A DNA stretch of 42,077 nucleotides, from NCBI GenBank assembly GCA_903911825.1, contig CAIWFB010000324.1:1-42077 (forward strand), written 5' to 3'. This document shows, one piece after another, positions 35,456 to 42,077 of this stretch (its first letter is position 1; every line of letters starts with the position of its first letter). The translations under genes were made by a program, and so were the position numbers. The stretch is from an uncultured Verrucomicrobia subdivision 3 bacterium. Lineage in GTDB: Bacteria; Verrucomicrobiota; Verrucomicrobiia; Limisphaerales; UBA11358. The notes under the pieces are model-generated. The model was not told where the DNA came from and did not search any database. It saw only the letters and a program-made list of their open reading frames with translations.

Positions 35456-36409
35456 ATGGCTGAAGAGCCCAAACAAAATCCTGACATTGCGGTGGTGATC
35501 CCCTGTTATCAGGAGGCGGCGGCCATCGGCAAAGTCGTCGCGGATTTTCGGCGCGAACTTCCAGCCGCCAAGATTTACGTCTTCGATAATAATTGCACCG
35601 ACGGCACACCGGATATTGCCGCCAAAGCCGGCGCCATCGTCATCCGTGAGAAACGACAAGGCAAAGGTTTCGTCGTCGCTTCGATGTTTGATTTTGTGGA
35701 CGCCGACATGCTCGTGATGGTGGATGGCGATGACACTTACGAAGCCGGTTTCGTGCACGAGTTGCTGAAACCTATCTTGCGTGGCGATGCAGACATGACC
35801 GTGGCTACGCGGTTGACCAGTCACGAAGATAAGTCCTTCCGCCCGCTGCACGTCGTCGGCAACCAAGCCGTCTGCGGCATCATCAATTGGATGTTTCACG
35901 CGCAAGTGTCCGATATTTTTTCCGGTTACCGTGTCTTCACTCGCGCTGCCGTGCGCCAGATTCCTATCACCGCGCGCGGTTTCGATGTGGAGACGGAACT
36001 GACGTTGCAGGCGCTCTATCGCGGCATGGTCATCCAGGAAATGCCCGCGCCGTATCGCGCGCGTGGCGCCGGCAGCTTCTCCAAACTGAACACATTCAGC
36101 GACGGCTTCCGCGTGCTGCTGAAATTATTTCTCATCCTCAAATCCTACAAGCCGCTCACGTTTTTTGGTGGCATCAGTCTGGTTTTGCTGGCGCTCGGAC
36201 TGTTGGTCGGTTCGCTGCCGGTGTATGATTACCTCACGGATCCGAATCATTTTGTGCACCGTGTGCCGAGCGCGATTCTCGCCGCCGCTTTGGTGATGCT
36301 CTCCTTTTTCTCCCTCGGCCTGGGCTTGATTTTGAACAGCATCAATCTGCGGCTGTTAGAACTGGAAAAGCTTTTAATCAAAGGCGGAAACCGGAGACCT
36401 GAAAACTGA
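35456..36409 (+). CDS. GT2 glycosyltransferase with C-terminal membrane helices
   Basis: A 317-residue enzyme. The GT2 domain shows VVIPCYQEAAAIGKVV, FDNNCTDGTPDIA, MVDGDDTYEAGFV (metal site) and VSDIFSGYRVFTR. Two hydrophobic helices follow at about 237-257 and 272-298 (TFFGGISLVLLALGLLVGSL and ILAAALVMLSFFSLGLGLIL). The layout fits polyprenyl-phosphate glycosyltransferases anchored to the membrane. It begins 111 bases after the GT-C-like gene, and its stop is immediately followed by a 34-codon frame leading to the ABC ATPase. Confidence 0.92.
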   Translation: MAEEPKQNPDIAVVIPCYQEAAAIGKVVADFRRELPAAKIYVFDNNCTDGTPDIAAKAGAIVIREKRQGKGFVVASMFDFVDADMLVMVDGDDTYEAGFVHELLKPILRGDADMTVATRLTSHEDKSFRPLHVVGNQAVCGIINWMFHAQVSDIFSGYRVFTRAAVRQIPITARGFDVETELTLQALYRGMVIQEMPAPYRARGAGSFSKLNTFSDGFRVLLKLFLILKSYKPLTFFGGISLVLLALGLLVGSLPVYDYLTDPNHFVHRVPSAILAAALVMLSFFSLGLGLILNSINLRLLELEKLLIKGGNRRPEN

Positions 36410-36410
36410 A

Positions 36411-36515
36411 ATGAAAGCCGCCCCTTCGCTTATTCGTCCCGGCCATGTGACTCTGGCACGGATTTTTTTTGTTTTAGCTTTCGGATCTCAAGCCTTCCCC
36501 ATCTCTTTAATATGA
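36411..36515 (+). CDS. Possible 34-residue small protein or leader
   Basis: An ATG one base after the GT2 stop opens 34 codons with a hydrophobic second half (RIFFVLAFGSQAFPISLI). Its TGA overlaps the ATG of the ABC ATPase gene (ATGA at 36512-36515). Tight coupling on both sides suggests translation, perhaps only to carry ribosomes forward. No Shine-Dalgarno or family resemblance supports it, so it may be chance. Confidence 0.3.
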   Translation: MKAAPSLIRPGHVTLARIFFVLAFGSQAFPISLI

Positions 36516-37750
36516 GTAAGCCCGCAATCCAAGTTGACGGCGTCGGGAAAAAATACCTGCTGCGACACCAGCAAGAAGGCCGCCGTTACAAGGCTCTCCG
36601 CGATATCATCGCGGGCAAGGCTAAGTCGATGATTAATTTTGGCGCTGAGAAAATCCGCCCCTCTGTCGAAGAATTCTGGGCACTTAAGAATGTTTCTTTT
36701 TCCATTCAGCAGGGTGAAGCCGTTGGCATCATCGGGCGGAATGGTGCAGGTAAATCTACGTTACTCAAATTATTAAGCCGCATCACGGAGCCGACGGAAG
36801 GCTCCATCCGCCTGCGCGGGCGCGTAGCCAGTTTGCTGGAGGTCGGCACTGGTTTTCATCCGGAATTAACCGGGCGCGAAAATATTTTTCTGAACGGCGC
36901 GATTCTCGGCATGACCAGAGTGGAGATCAAACGCAAGTTCGACGAAATCGTGGCGTTCGCGGAAGTGGAGAAGTTTTTGGACACGCCGGTAAAACGTTAT
37001 TCCAGCGGAATGTATGTGCGGCTCGCTTTCGCGGTGGCGGCGCATCTGGAACCGGAAATCCTCATCGTGGACGAAGTTCTGGCCGTTGGCGATTCAGCGT
37101 TCCAAAAGAAATGCCTCGGTAAAATGCAGGACGTTTCTCAAAAAGATGGCCGCACGGTTTTATTTGTTAGCCATAATATGTCCGCTATCAGCGAACTTAC
37201 CCAGCGTTGCGTTTATTTGGAAGGCGGCCAGGTCAAGGCTGATGGCCTGACGCCAGCGATGGTGCAGCGATACCTTTCGCTAGCCTCTGAACACGGCGGC
37301 TCTTTCCAGTCCAAATCTTCACAAAACCCGCGTGTGGATCGCGTGGAGATTAAAACCTCGCGCGCGAACCAAGTCCAGATTTCGGGGGAACCGCTGGAGC
37401 TTGAGTTTACTATTGAGCATGGTCAGCCGCGCAAGGGAATGTGTTTTTCATTCCAGTTTATCAACCAATTCGGAGTGCAAGTGGCACATTGCTGGGTGTT
37501 TGATCAGGATCAGCCCATGTGCCGTGAGGGCAGCCGCACGGTATTGAAGTGCCGCATTCCGCATTTGCACTTGAACGTGGGCACGTATTATCTCCGCACT
37601 TATCTTTCCGAGCCGCCCGGTGGACATCATTTTGAAACGCTGGACGTGCCACTGTCATTAGATGTTTCCATCGTGGACAAACACACTCTCTGGGGCTGGC
37701 GACCCGAGACCTGCACCTACCTGGAGGAGTATCATTGGGAAGTGGCTTGA
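36512..37750 (+). CDS. Wzt-type polysaccharide ABC transporter ATPase with C-terminal glycan-binding domain
   Basis: A 412-residue protein. The ATPase domain shows Walker A GRNGAGKST (about 77-85), Q-loop region VASLLEVGTGFHPELTGREN typical of O-antigen exporters, signature YSSGMYVRLAFA, Walker B ILIVDEVLAVGD and switch VSHNMSA. Residues from about 270 form a Wzt-C-like beta sandwich (MCFSFQFINQFGVQVAHCWV, HLNVGTYYLRTYLSEPPGGH), which in Wzt reads the glycan end before export. The partner permease (Wzm) is not in the window. Confidence 0.93.
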   Translation: MSKPAIQVDGVGKKYLLRHQQEGRRYKALRDIIAGKAKSMINFGAEKIRPSVEEFWALKNVSFSIQQGEAVGIIGRNGAGKSTLLKLLSRITEPTEGSIRLRGRVASLLEVGTGFHPELTGRENIFLNGAILGMTRVEIKRKFDEIVAFAEVEKFLDTPVKRYSSGMYVRLAFAVAAHLEPEILIVDEVLAVGDSAFQKKCLGKMQDVSQKDGRTVLFVSHNMSAISELTQRCVYLEGGQVKADGLTPAMVQRYLSLASEHGGSFQSKSSQNPRVDRVEIKTSRANQVQISGEPLELEFTIEHGQPRKGMCFSFQFINQFGVQVAHCWVFDQDQPMCREGSRTVLKCRIPHLHLNVGTYYLRTYLSEPPGGHHFETLDVPLSLDVSIVDKHTLWGWRPETCTYLEEYHWEVA

Positions 37751-37849
37751 ATTTCTTCATGGTATCACTTGCCCTGCGCCAGTGAAACTTGTTAGAGCGC
37801 CCCACTCAAATTAAAATCGCCTCAATCCGAAGTCGTAGAAACCTGACTT

Positions 37850-38626
37850 ATGAAAAAAATCATCAAGAAAATCCTGCACAGTGTCGGCGTTGACGTGATC
37901 CGTTACCGCCCGCCCGGGGAGTCGCCGCCATTTGATGCGACTTCTTTTGACATGTCGCCGACAGAAAAAGCCATCATTGAGAAGGCGCGGCCTTTTACCA
38001 TGACTGGCGTTGAACGGATGGCAGCTTTGATGAACGCGGTGGCTTATCTGAGCAAAAACAACATTCCCGGAGACATCGCCGAATGCGGCGTGTGGCGGGG
38101 CGGCAGCATGATGGTCACTGCGCTCACACTGTTGGCGCATGGCGATACGAGCCGGTCGCTGTATTTGTATGACACCTACGAAGGAATGTCGGCACCAACC
38201 GAACTCGACAAAAACACCGAGGGTGTTTCCGCCCAGGAACAGTTGAACCAGACCGAGCGTGGCACTGGCATCTGGTGTCACGCTACCTTGGACGATGTGC
38301 GGACCAATCTGTTGGCCACCGGTTATCCGGCGGACAAAATCCACTTTATCAAGGGCAAGGTGGAGGACACGCTGCCGGGAACCATCCCAGCACGACTCGC
38401 TTTGTTGCGGCTGGACACTGACTGGTATGAGTCCACCAAGCACGAACTGGTTCATCTGTTCCCTACGCTGGAACAGCGCGGTGTGCTCATCATCGACGAC
38501 TACGGCCATTGGCGGGGATCAAGGACGGCGGTGGATGAATATTTCCGCGAGCAAAATCTGTCCGTGTTTCTCCATCGCATAGATTATTCCGGGCGGATAC
38601 TCGTCGGCAAAGGCTGGCCCGCCTAA
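37850..38626 (+). CDS. TylF/MycF-family O-methyltransferase
   Basis: A 258-residue SAM-dependent enzyme of the macrocin O-methyltransferase family. Motifs: GDIAECGVWRGGSMMVTAL (SAM loop), LYLYDTYEGMSAPTELD, LLRLDTDWYESTKHELVHL and LIIDDYGHWRGSRTAVDEYF, the metal-binding Asp residues of TylF. In polysaccharide clusters such enzymes methylate sugar hydroxyls, sometimes as chain-ending caps read by a Wzt C-terminal domain, which fits the gene just upstream. The 99-base gap before it shows no clear signal. Confidence 0.92.
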   Translation: MKKIIKKILHSVGVDVIRYRPPGESPPFDATSFDMSPTEKAIIEKARPFTMTGVERMAALMNAVAYLSKNNIPGDIAECGVWRGGSMMVTALTLLAHGDTSRSLYLYDTYEGMSAPTELDKNTEGVSAQEQLNQTERGTGIWCHATLDDVRTNLLATGYPADKIHFIKGKVEDTLPGTIPARLALLRLDTDWYESTKHELVHLFPTLEQRGVLIIDDYGHWRGSRTAVDEYFREQNLSVFLHRIDYSGRILVGKGWPA

Positions 38627-38701
38627 GTCAAGATTTAGCGGGGATAGATTTAAGCTAGGGTTGGCGCTTGCGCTTCCCGCTCAAATTGGAAAACTGCTTC
38701 T

Positions 38702-39655
38702 GTGTCCGCACCGACTGGAATCATCCAACGCGCCGCAGCCCCGTTCGCGGGTGCCGTCAATCGCGCCCGGCTGGGTTTGCCGCGTCACTTTTTTGAAAGC
38801 ACCGGCTTGCTGGGCGATGACCTCATGTGCAGCGCCGTGTTCCGCGAATTAAAAAAACGCGGCGGCCGCAAAATCGCCTTTGCCACCCAGCACGGCGCGT
38901 TGTTCAAAAACAATCCCGACGTGGACCGACTCATCGGCCACTCCAGCGCTGGGTTCGCGCAGTGGGGCCAATTGGGCCTGCCGGTCAAGCCGCTGACCTA
39001 CACCCGCTACGATGCCATGCGGGATTACGACACGCCGCCGGATGAACATGCGCTCATCAAGATGTTTCGCGCCGCCGGGGTTGGTGGGCCGGTGGAATTA
39101 CGCCCTTATCTTTTCCTGACCGCGCAAGAATTTGCCGCCGGCAAACTCGGCGACCATCAAGTCGTGATCCAGTCCAGCAACGCTTCTTCGACGCAAGCCA
39201 TGCGAAACAAAGAATGGTATCCCGCACGGTTCCAGGAAGTCTGTTCCGAACTACGCCTCGACCTCACCGTGATTCAGTTGGGTAGCGTCGATGACCCCAA
39301 GCTGGAAGGCGCCAAGGATTTGCGGGGCAAAACCTCGCTGCGCGAAGCGGCGGCCATTCTCGCGAATTCCCTCGTCTTCGTCGGCCTTGTCAGTTTTCTC
39401 ATGCACCTCGCCCGCGCCGTGGATTGCCGCTCCGTCATCATTTACGGCGGCCGCGAGAAACCCTCGCAGACCGGCTACGTCGCGAATAAAAATCTTTATT
39501 CACAGGTCCGTTGTGCGCCGTGCTGGTTGCGCAACCCCTGCGACTTCGACCGCAAGTGCATGGACATGATCACCCCACAACACGTCATCGCCGCCGCCGC
39601 CGAACAGATCGCCCGTTACGGCACCTTGCTGGATGTGCAGACGGCGCAGCTTTAA
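38702..39655 (+). CDS. Glycosyltransferase family 9-like protein
   Basis: A 317-residue GT-B protein related to ADP-heptose LPS heptosyltransferases. It has the early GLLGDDLMCSAVFRELKKRG, the P-loop-like region, and the C-terminal ANSLVFVGLVSFLMHLARAV with IIYGGREKPSQTGY, followed by a cysteine cluster (CAPCWLRNPCDFDRKCM) seen in this subfamily. The start is a GTG at 38702 with no clear Shine-Dalgarno, so it is uncertain. In place of the usual D-S-G-x-x-H it reads GLVSFLMHL, a variant of the donor site. Confidence 0.85.
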   Translation: MSAPTGIIQRAAAPFAGAVNRARLGLPRHFFESTGLLGDDLMCSAVFRELKKRGGRKIAFATQHGALFKNNPDVDRLIGHSSAGFAQWGQLGLPVKPLTYTRYDAMRDYDTPPDEHALIKMFRAAGVGGPVELRPYLFLTAQEFAAGKLGDHQVVIQSSNASSTQAMRNKEWYPARFQEVCSELRLDLTVIQLGSVDDPKLEGAKDLRGKTSLREAAAILANSLVFVGLVSFLMHLARAVDCRSVIIYGGREKPSQTGYVANKNLYSQVRCAPCWLRNPCDFDRKCMDMITPQHVIAAAAEQIARYGTLLDVQTAQL

Positions 39656-39665
39656 AAATCTTCTG

Positions 39666-39752
39666 GTAGACGCGGACGTGAGTCCGCTCACATTAAAGCT
39701 ACTTGAGTAAAGTCAAACCAATGAGTTAGAGCGAACTCACGTTCGCTGCTAC
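39666..39752. repeat. Inverted pair of GTGA-loop hairpin repeats (REP-like)
   Basis: The left copy starts GTAG (39666) and forms GCGGAC-GTGA-GTCCGC (39672-39687). The right copy is the same element inverted: on the minus strand it starts GTAGC (from 39752) and forms AGCGAAC-GTGA-GTTCGCT. The stems differ by paired changes while the GTGA loop is constant. The pair fills the space between two convergent genes and supplies the TAG stop of the minus-strand GT4 gene. Confidence 0.8.
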
Positions 39753-40930
39753 AGTTCACCGAGTGTCTGTAAACTGGTCTCAATCTTCTCCACCATCGCC
39801 GTCAGCGTGTGCTTGCTGCGCACAGCGAGCTGCGCGTTGAAGGAAATCTTTTTGAACAGCTCGCCGTCACTCGCTAGTTCGCGGATGGCGCGCGCGCAAT
39901 CCGCCACGTCGCCCGCTTGAAACGTCATCGCCGTTTCGCGATTGCGAAAGAGTTCCCCGCTGCCGCCTGTCGTGGTGCCGATCACGGCCAGACCGCTGGC
40001 GATCGCCTCGAGCGGCGTGATGGCAAATGGCTCGTCCCATTCCGAAGGAAACACCAGCGCATCGTGCGCCGCGTAGATTTGCGGCAACTCCGCACGCGGC
40101 ACTTTGCCGAGAAATGTCACCCGTTCGCTTAACCCCAATTGTTTTACTTGGGCGCGTAACCGTTCTTCGTATTCCGGAAAATAACCACCACCCGCCAGCG
40201 TCAATGTCAGTTCGGAAAATTGTTTTTCCTTGGTTAGCAAGCCCAGCGCGGCGATGGCGGTATGCACGCCTTTTTGCTCGATCATCTGCCCGACGTAGAG
40301 CAAGCGCCGCAGCGGCCAGCGCTCGCGAGCGACGTTTTGAAACTGCGCCTGCTCGATCCCCCAGTGCGCCACGATCGAATCGCGCGCGGCAAAAGCGATG
40401 CCGTGTTGGCGGGCCACTTGCCGCAGAAATTCACTCGCGAAATGGCAGGTGTGATGTTCGATGATCGGTTTGCCTCGCACCAAAAATGTGTTTCCGAACA
40501 ACGCCCGCACCGGAGCCGCCGCTCCCGCGAGCCACGCCGCGATGCGCCAGGAAACGAAGTTCGTGTCTGATAAAAAAAACGCCAGCCGCGCGCCGTGCCA
40601 ATACGCCGCCGCTGGCAACCAGAACGTCAGCCCCGCCTGATTCCAGAAATAAACCACGTCCGGTGTGAACCGTTGCAGCGCCGACGTTAGCTTGCCGCAC
40701 TCGGCGCGTTTGTCGTGCGCGGGATCGGTCGGGGCGACGTTGAATTGCAGCGCGCGTTCCACGTCCGTTTCGCCGGGCGGATTTTCCGTTTTTCCGTTTT
40801 GAAAACGGCTCGTCAGCACGCGCACCGTGTGGCCGCGCGCGCGGAGTTGTTCCACCACATCGCGGCAACCGAGTTCATAGCCACCGATGTGTTGCGGCGG
40901 ATAAAGATTCGTGACGACGAGTATTTTCAC
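39749..40930 (-). CDS. Glycosyltransferase family 4
   Basis: A 393-residue GT-B enzyme. It starts at the GTG 40930 (VKILVVTNLYPPQHIGGYEL), overlapping the upstream GT9 stop (GTGA); the longer frame lies inside that gene. Motifs: LLYVGQMIEQKGVHTAIAAL, VTFLGKVPRAELPQIY and the E-x7-E motif PSEWDEPFAITPLEAIASG. The stop codon is contributed by a REP-like repeat. Confidence 0.92.
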   Translation of the reverse strand: MKILVVTNLYPPQHIGGYELGCRDVVEQLRARGHTVRVLTSRFQNGKTENPPGETDVERALQFNVAPTDPAHDKRAECGKLTSALQRFTPDVVYFWNQAGLTFWLPAAAYWHGARLAFFLSDTNFVSWRIAAWLAGAAAPVRALFGNTFLVRGKPIIEHHTCHFASEFLRQVARQHGIAFAARDSIVAHWGIEQAQFQNVARERWPLRRLLYVGQMIEQKGVHTAIAALGLLTKEKQFSELTLTLAGGGYFPEYEERLRAQVKQLGLSERVTFLGKVPRAELPQIYAAHDALVFPSEWDEPFAITPLEAIASGLAVIGTTTGGSGELFRNRETAMTFQAGDVADCARAIRELASDGELFKKISFNAQLAVRSKHTLTAMVEKIETSLQTLGEL

Positions 40931-41949
40931 CGCGTCGCCTCCAGTTGCCGCCGGCACGCCGCCAGCACCGCGGCCACCGGCAACGTCTTCATGCACTCGA
41001 TGTCGTGCGGGCAACCCGTGACCCAATGCAGGCGTGGCAACCGATGGTAACAACCCTGACACGCGACGGTGCTCACCACGAAGTTTTCGCGCAGCTCCGG
41101 TGCGTAGAAAAATTGCGGCGAGGTCGGCCCCCATACCGCCACTGCGGGCGTGCGCGTGCAGGCCGCGAGGTGCAAGACCCCTGAATCAATGCCGATAAAT
41201 AATTTCGCCCGCGCAATCGTCGCGAGACATTCCTCCACCGACAGCGCATCCACCAGCGACACTGTGCCGGGAATCGCGTCCACCGCCACCTGACCGAAAT
41301 TCATGTAACGCCCCACGCCCAGTTGCGCGATGTTCGTGTAGCCGCGTCCGCGCAGCGCCGCGACCAACGCCGTCCAGTGTGCCAGCGGCCATTCCTTCAC
41401 CGTCCAGCTCGGGCCGGGATGCAACAGGATCAGCTCGTCGGGCGAAAGTTTTTTCCCTGCCAGCAAAGCGTCCACCCGGCGGTTCACCTCCGCTGACGCC
41501 GTGAGCGCTGGATGCGTCTCCACCACCGGCAGCCCAAATTGTTGGCAGAATTCCGCCAGCATCGTGCCCCGCGCCACTTGCCCCGGCGTATCGTCGCCGT
41601 GCGCGAAGTGGTAGAAACCGCCGAGCAACCACCGATACCGATGCCCCACCACGCCGATGGCTTCCAACGTCGTCACCCGCTCCGCGATCCCCGCGAGGCG
41701 CGGCACCGCCGCGAAATCCGGGTGGCAATTGTAGATGAACGTCGCGCCCGGATGCCGCTTCATCAATTCCCGCGCCGGGCCGACCGAGCAAATGATGTCG
41801 CCCATGCCCGTGCGGCGGGAGAAGATCACCGGCCGTTTCCCCGTCCGCAACATCACCGGTAGCACCACGCGCAGCACATAGCCCAACGCCGCCGCCTGCC
41901 GCGTGCAGAACGCGGCGAAGGGAGCAACGGTTTTTTTAGCATCGGCCAC
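40927..41949 (-). CDS. Glycosyltransferase family 9 (heptosyltransferase-like)
   Basis: About 340 residues. Motifs: FSRRTGMGDIICSVGPAREL (acceptor loop), LLHPGPSWTVKEWPLAHW (the HPG-x-x-x-x-KxW donor site), and LFIGIDSGVLHLAACTRTP (D-S-G-x-x-H). The C-terminus has the cysteine set CQGCYHRLP and CPHDIECMK. A GTG at 41949 (VADAKKTVAPF) or one at 41997 may be the start; neither has a good ribosome site. It is the first gene of a two-gene minus-strand unit with the GT4 gene. Confidence 0.9.
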   Translation of the reverse strand: MADAKKTVAPFAAFCTRQAAALGYVLRVVLPVMLRTGKRPVIFSRRTGMGDIICSVGPARELMKRHPGATFIYNCHPDFAAVPRLAGIAERVTTLEAIGVVGHRYRWLLGGFYHFAHGDDTPGQVARGTMLAEFCQQFGLPVVETHPALTASAEVNRRVDALLAGKKLSPDELILLHPGPSWTVKEWPLAHWTALVAALRGRGYTNIAQLGVGRYMNFGQVAVDAIPGTVSLVDALSVEECLATIARAKLFIGIDSGVLHLAACTRTPAVAVWGPTSPQFFYAPELRENFVVSTVACQGCYHRLPRLHWVTGCPHDIECMKTLPVAAVLAACRRQLEATR

Positions 41950-42038
41950 AGTGCGCAGTGTGCAATGTCCAACTGCGCATGGCAAAAGCGAAACCACCGC
42001 GCGTCACTGTCGGGAGCGCGTCGCAAATCATATTTCTG

Positions 42039-42061
42039 GTAGCAGCCGACGTGAGCTCGGC
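42039..42061 (+). repeat. Third GTGA-loop hairpin repeat
   Basis: TTCTGGTAGCAG then GCCGAC-GTGA-GCTCGGC matches the 39666 element in its lead sequence (TTCTGGTAG), in the GTGA loop and in the A/T-rich tail, with a different stem sequence. It lies upstream of the minus-strand GT9 gene at the window end. Confidence 0.7.
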
Positions 42062-42077
42062 TCAAATTAACTTTTAA

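Overview
The window looks like a stretch of a Verrucomicrobiota chromosome (Pedosphaera/Limisphaera-like). This is inferred from gene content: a pseudopilin with the H-x9-DG tail, an exosortase/EpsI pair, C-terminal beta modules ending in FYRL/FYRV, a DUF1289 plus CWC pair behind a cobalamin riboswitch, many GTG starts, weak Shine-Dalgarno sites and dispersed palindromic repeats. No rRNA, tRNA, CRISPR array, insertion sequence or phage gene was seen.

Left part (1-4400, minus strand): a compact cluster reads FadL-type outer-membrane channel, methyltransferase of the 3-hydroxypalmitate methyl ester (PhcB-like) family, six-helix histidine kinase, and the first 25 or so residues of a response regulator broken near the window edge. 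It resembles a fatty-acid-derived signalling module and is the most attractive candidate system here. Next come a frameshifted SGNH-like secreted protein that has lost its catalytic residues, DAHP synthase, and an unknown protein.

Middle (7.7-14.4 kb, mostly plus strand): an accessory-looking region with a palindromic repeat, a degenerate 21-bp tandem array (10 units, each a heptad of codons), a small conserved protein with a clear terminator, a 472-residue conserved protein of unknown function, a RelE-type toxin-antitoxin pair, and a cobalamin riboswitch with a downstream terminator. The riboswitch leads into a secreted protein, a DUF1289 protein and a CWC-pseudopilin fusion, with no recognisable B12 gene.

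14.4-25.6 kb (minus strand): two linked blocks. The housekeeping block is folP-cdaA-cdaR-glmM (folate, c-di-AMP synthesis and its regulator, amino-sugar supply for peptidoglycan). Upstream of it, in the same direction, lies an exopolysaccharide/exosortase block: WecG-type glycosyltransferase, GT39-like membrane protein, exosortase, EpsI, polyprenyl-phosphate sugar transferase, Sel1-repeat protein, UDP-glucuronate decarboxylase.

25.7-42 kb: a polysaccharide assembly region, mostly plus strand. It holds several GT4, GT2 and GT9 enzymes, a sulfotransferase-membrane-GT2 fusion, a GT-C-like membrane protein, a Wzt-type ABC ATPase and a TylF-type methyltransferase, interspersed with the housekeeping genes nadE and yajQ. 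Together these could start a glycan on undecaprenyl phosphate, extend it, decorate it with pentose, sulfate and methyl groups, and export it. Small hairpin repeats with a GTGA loop close the region.
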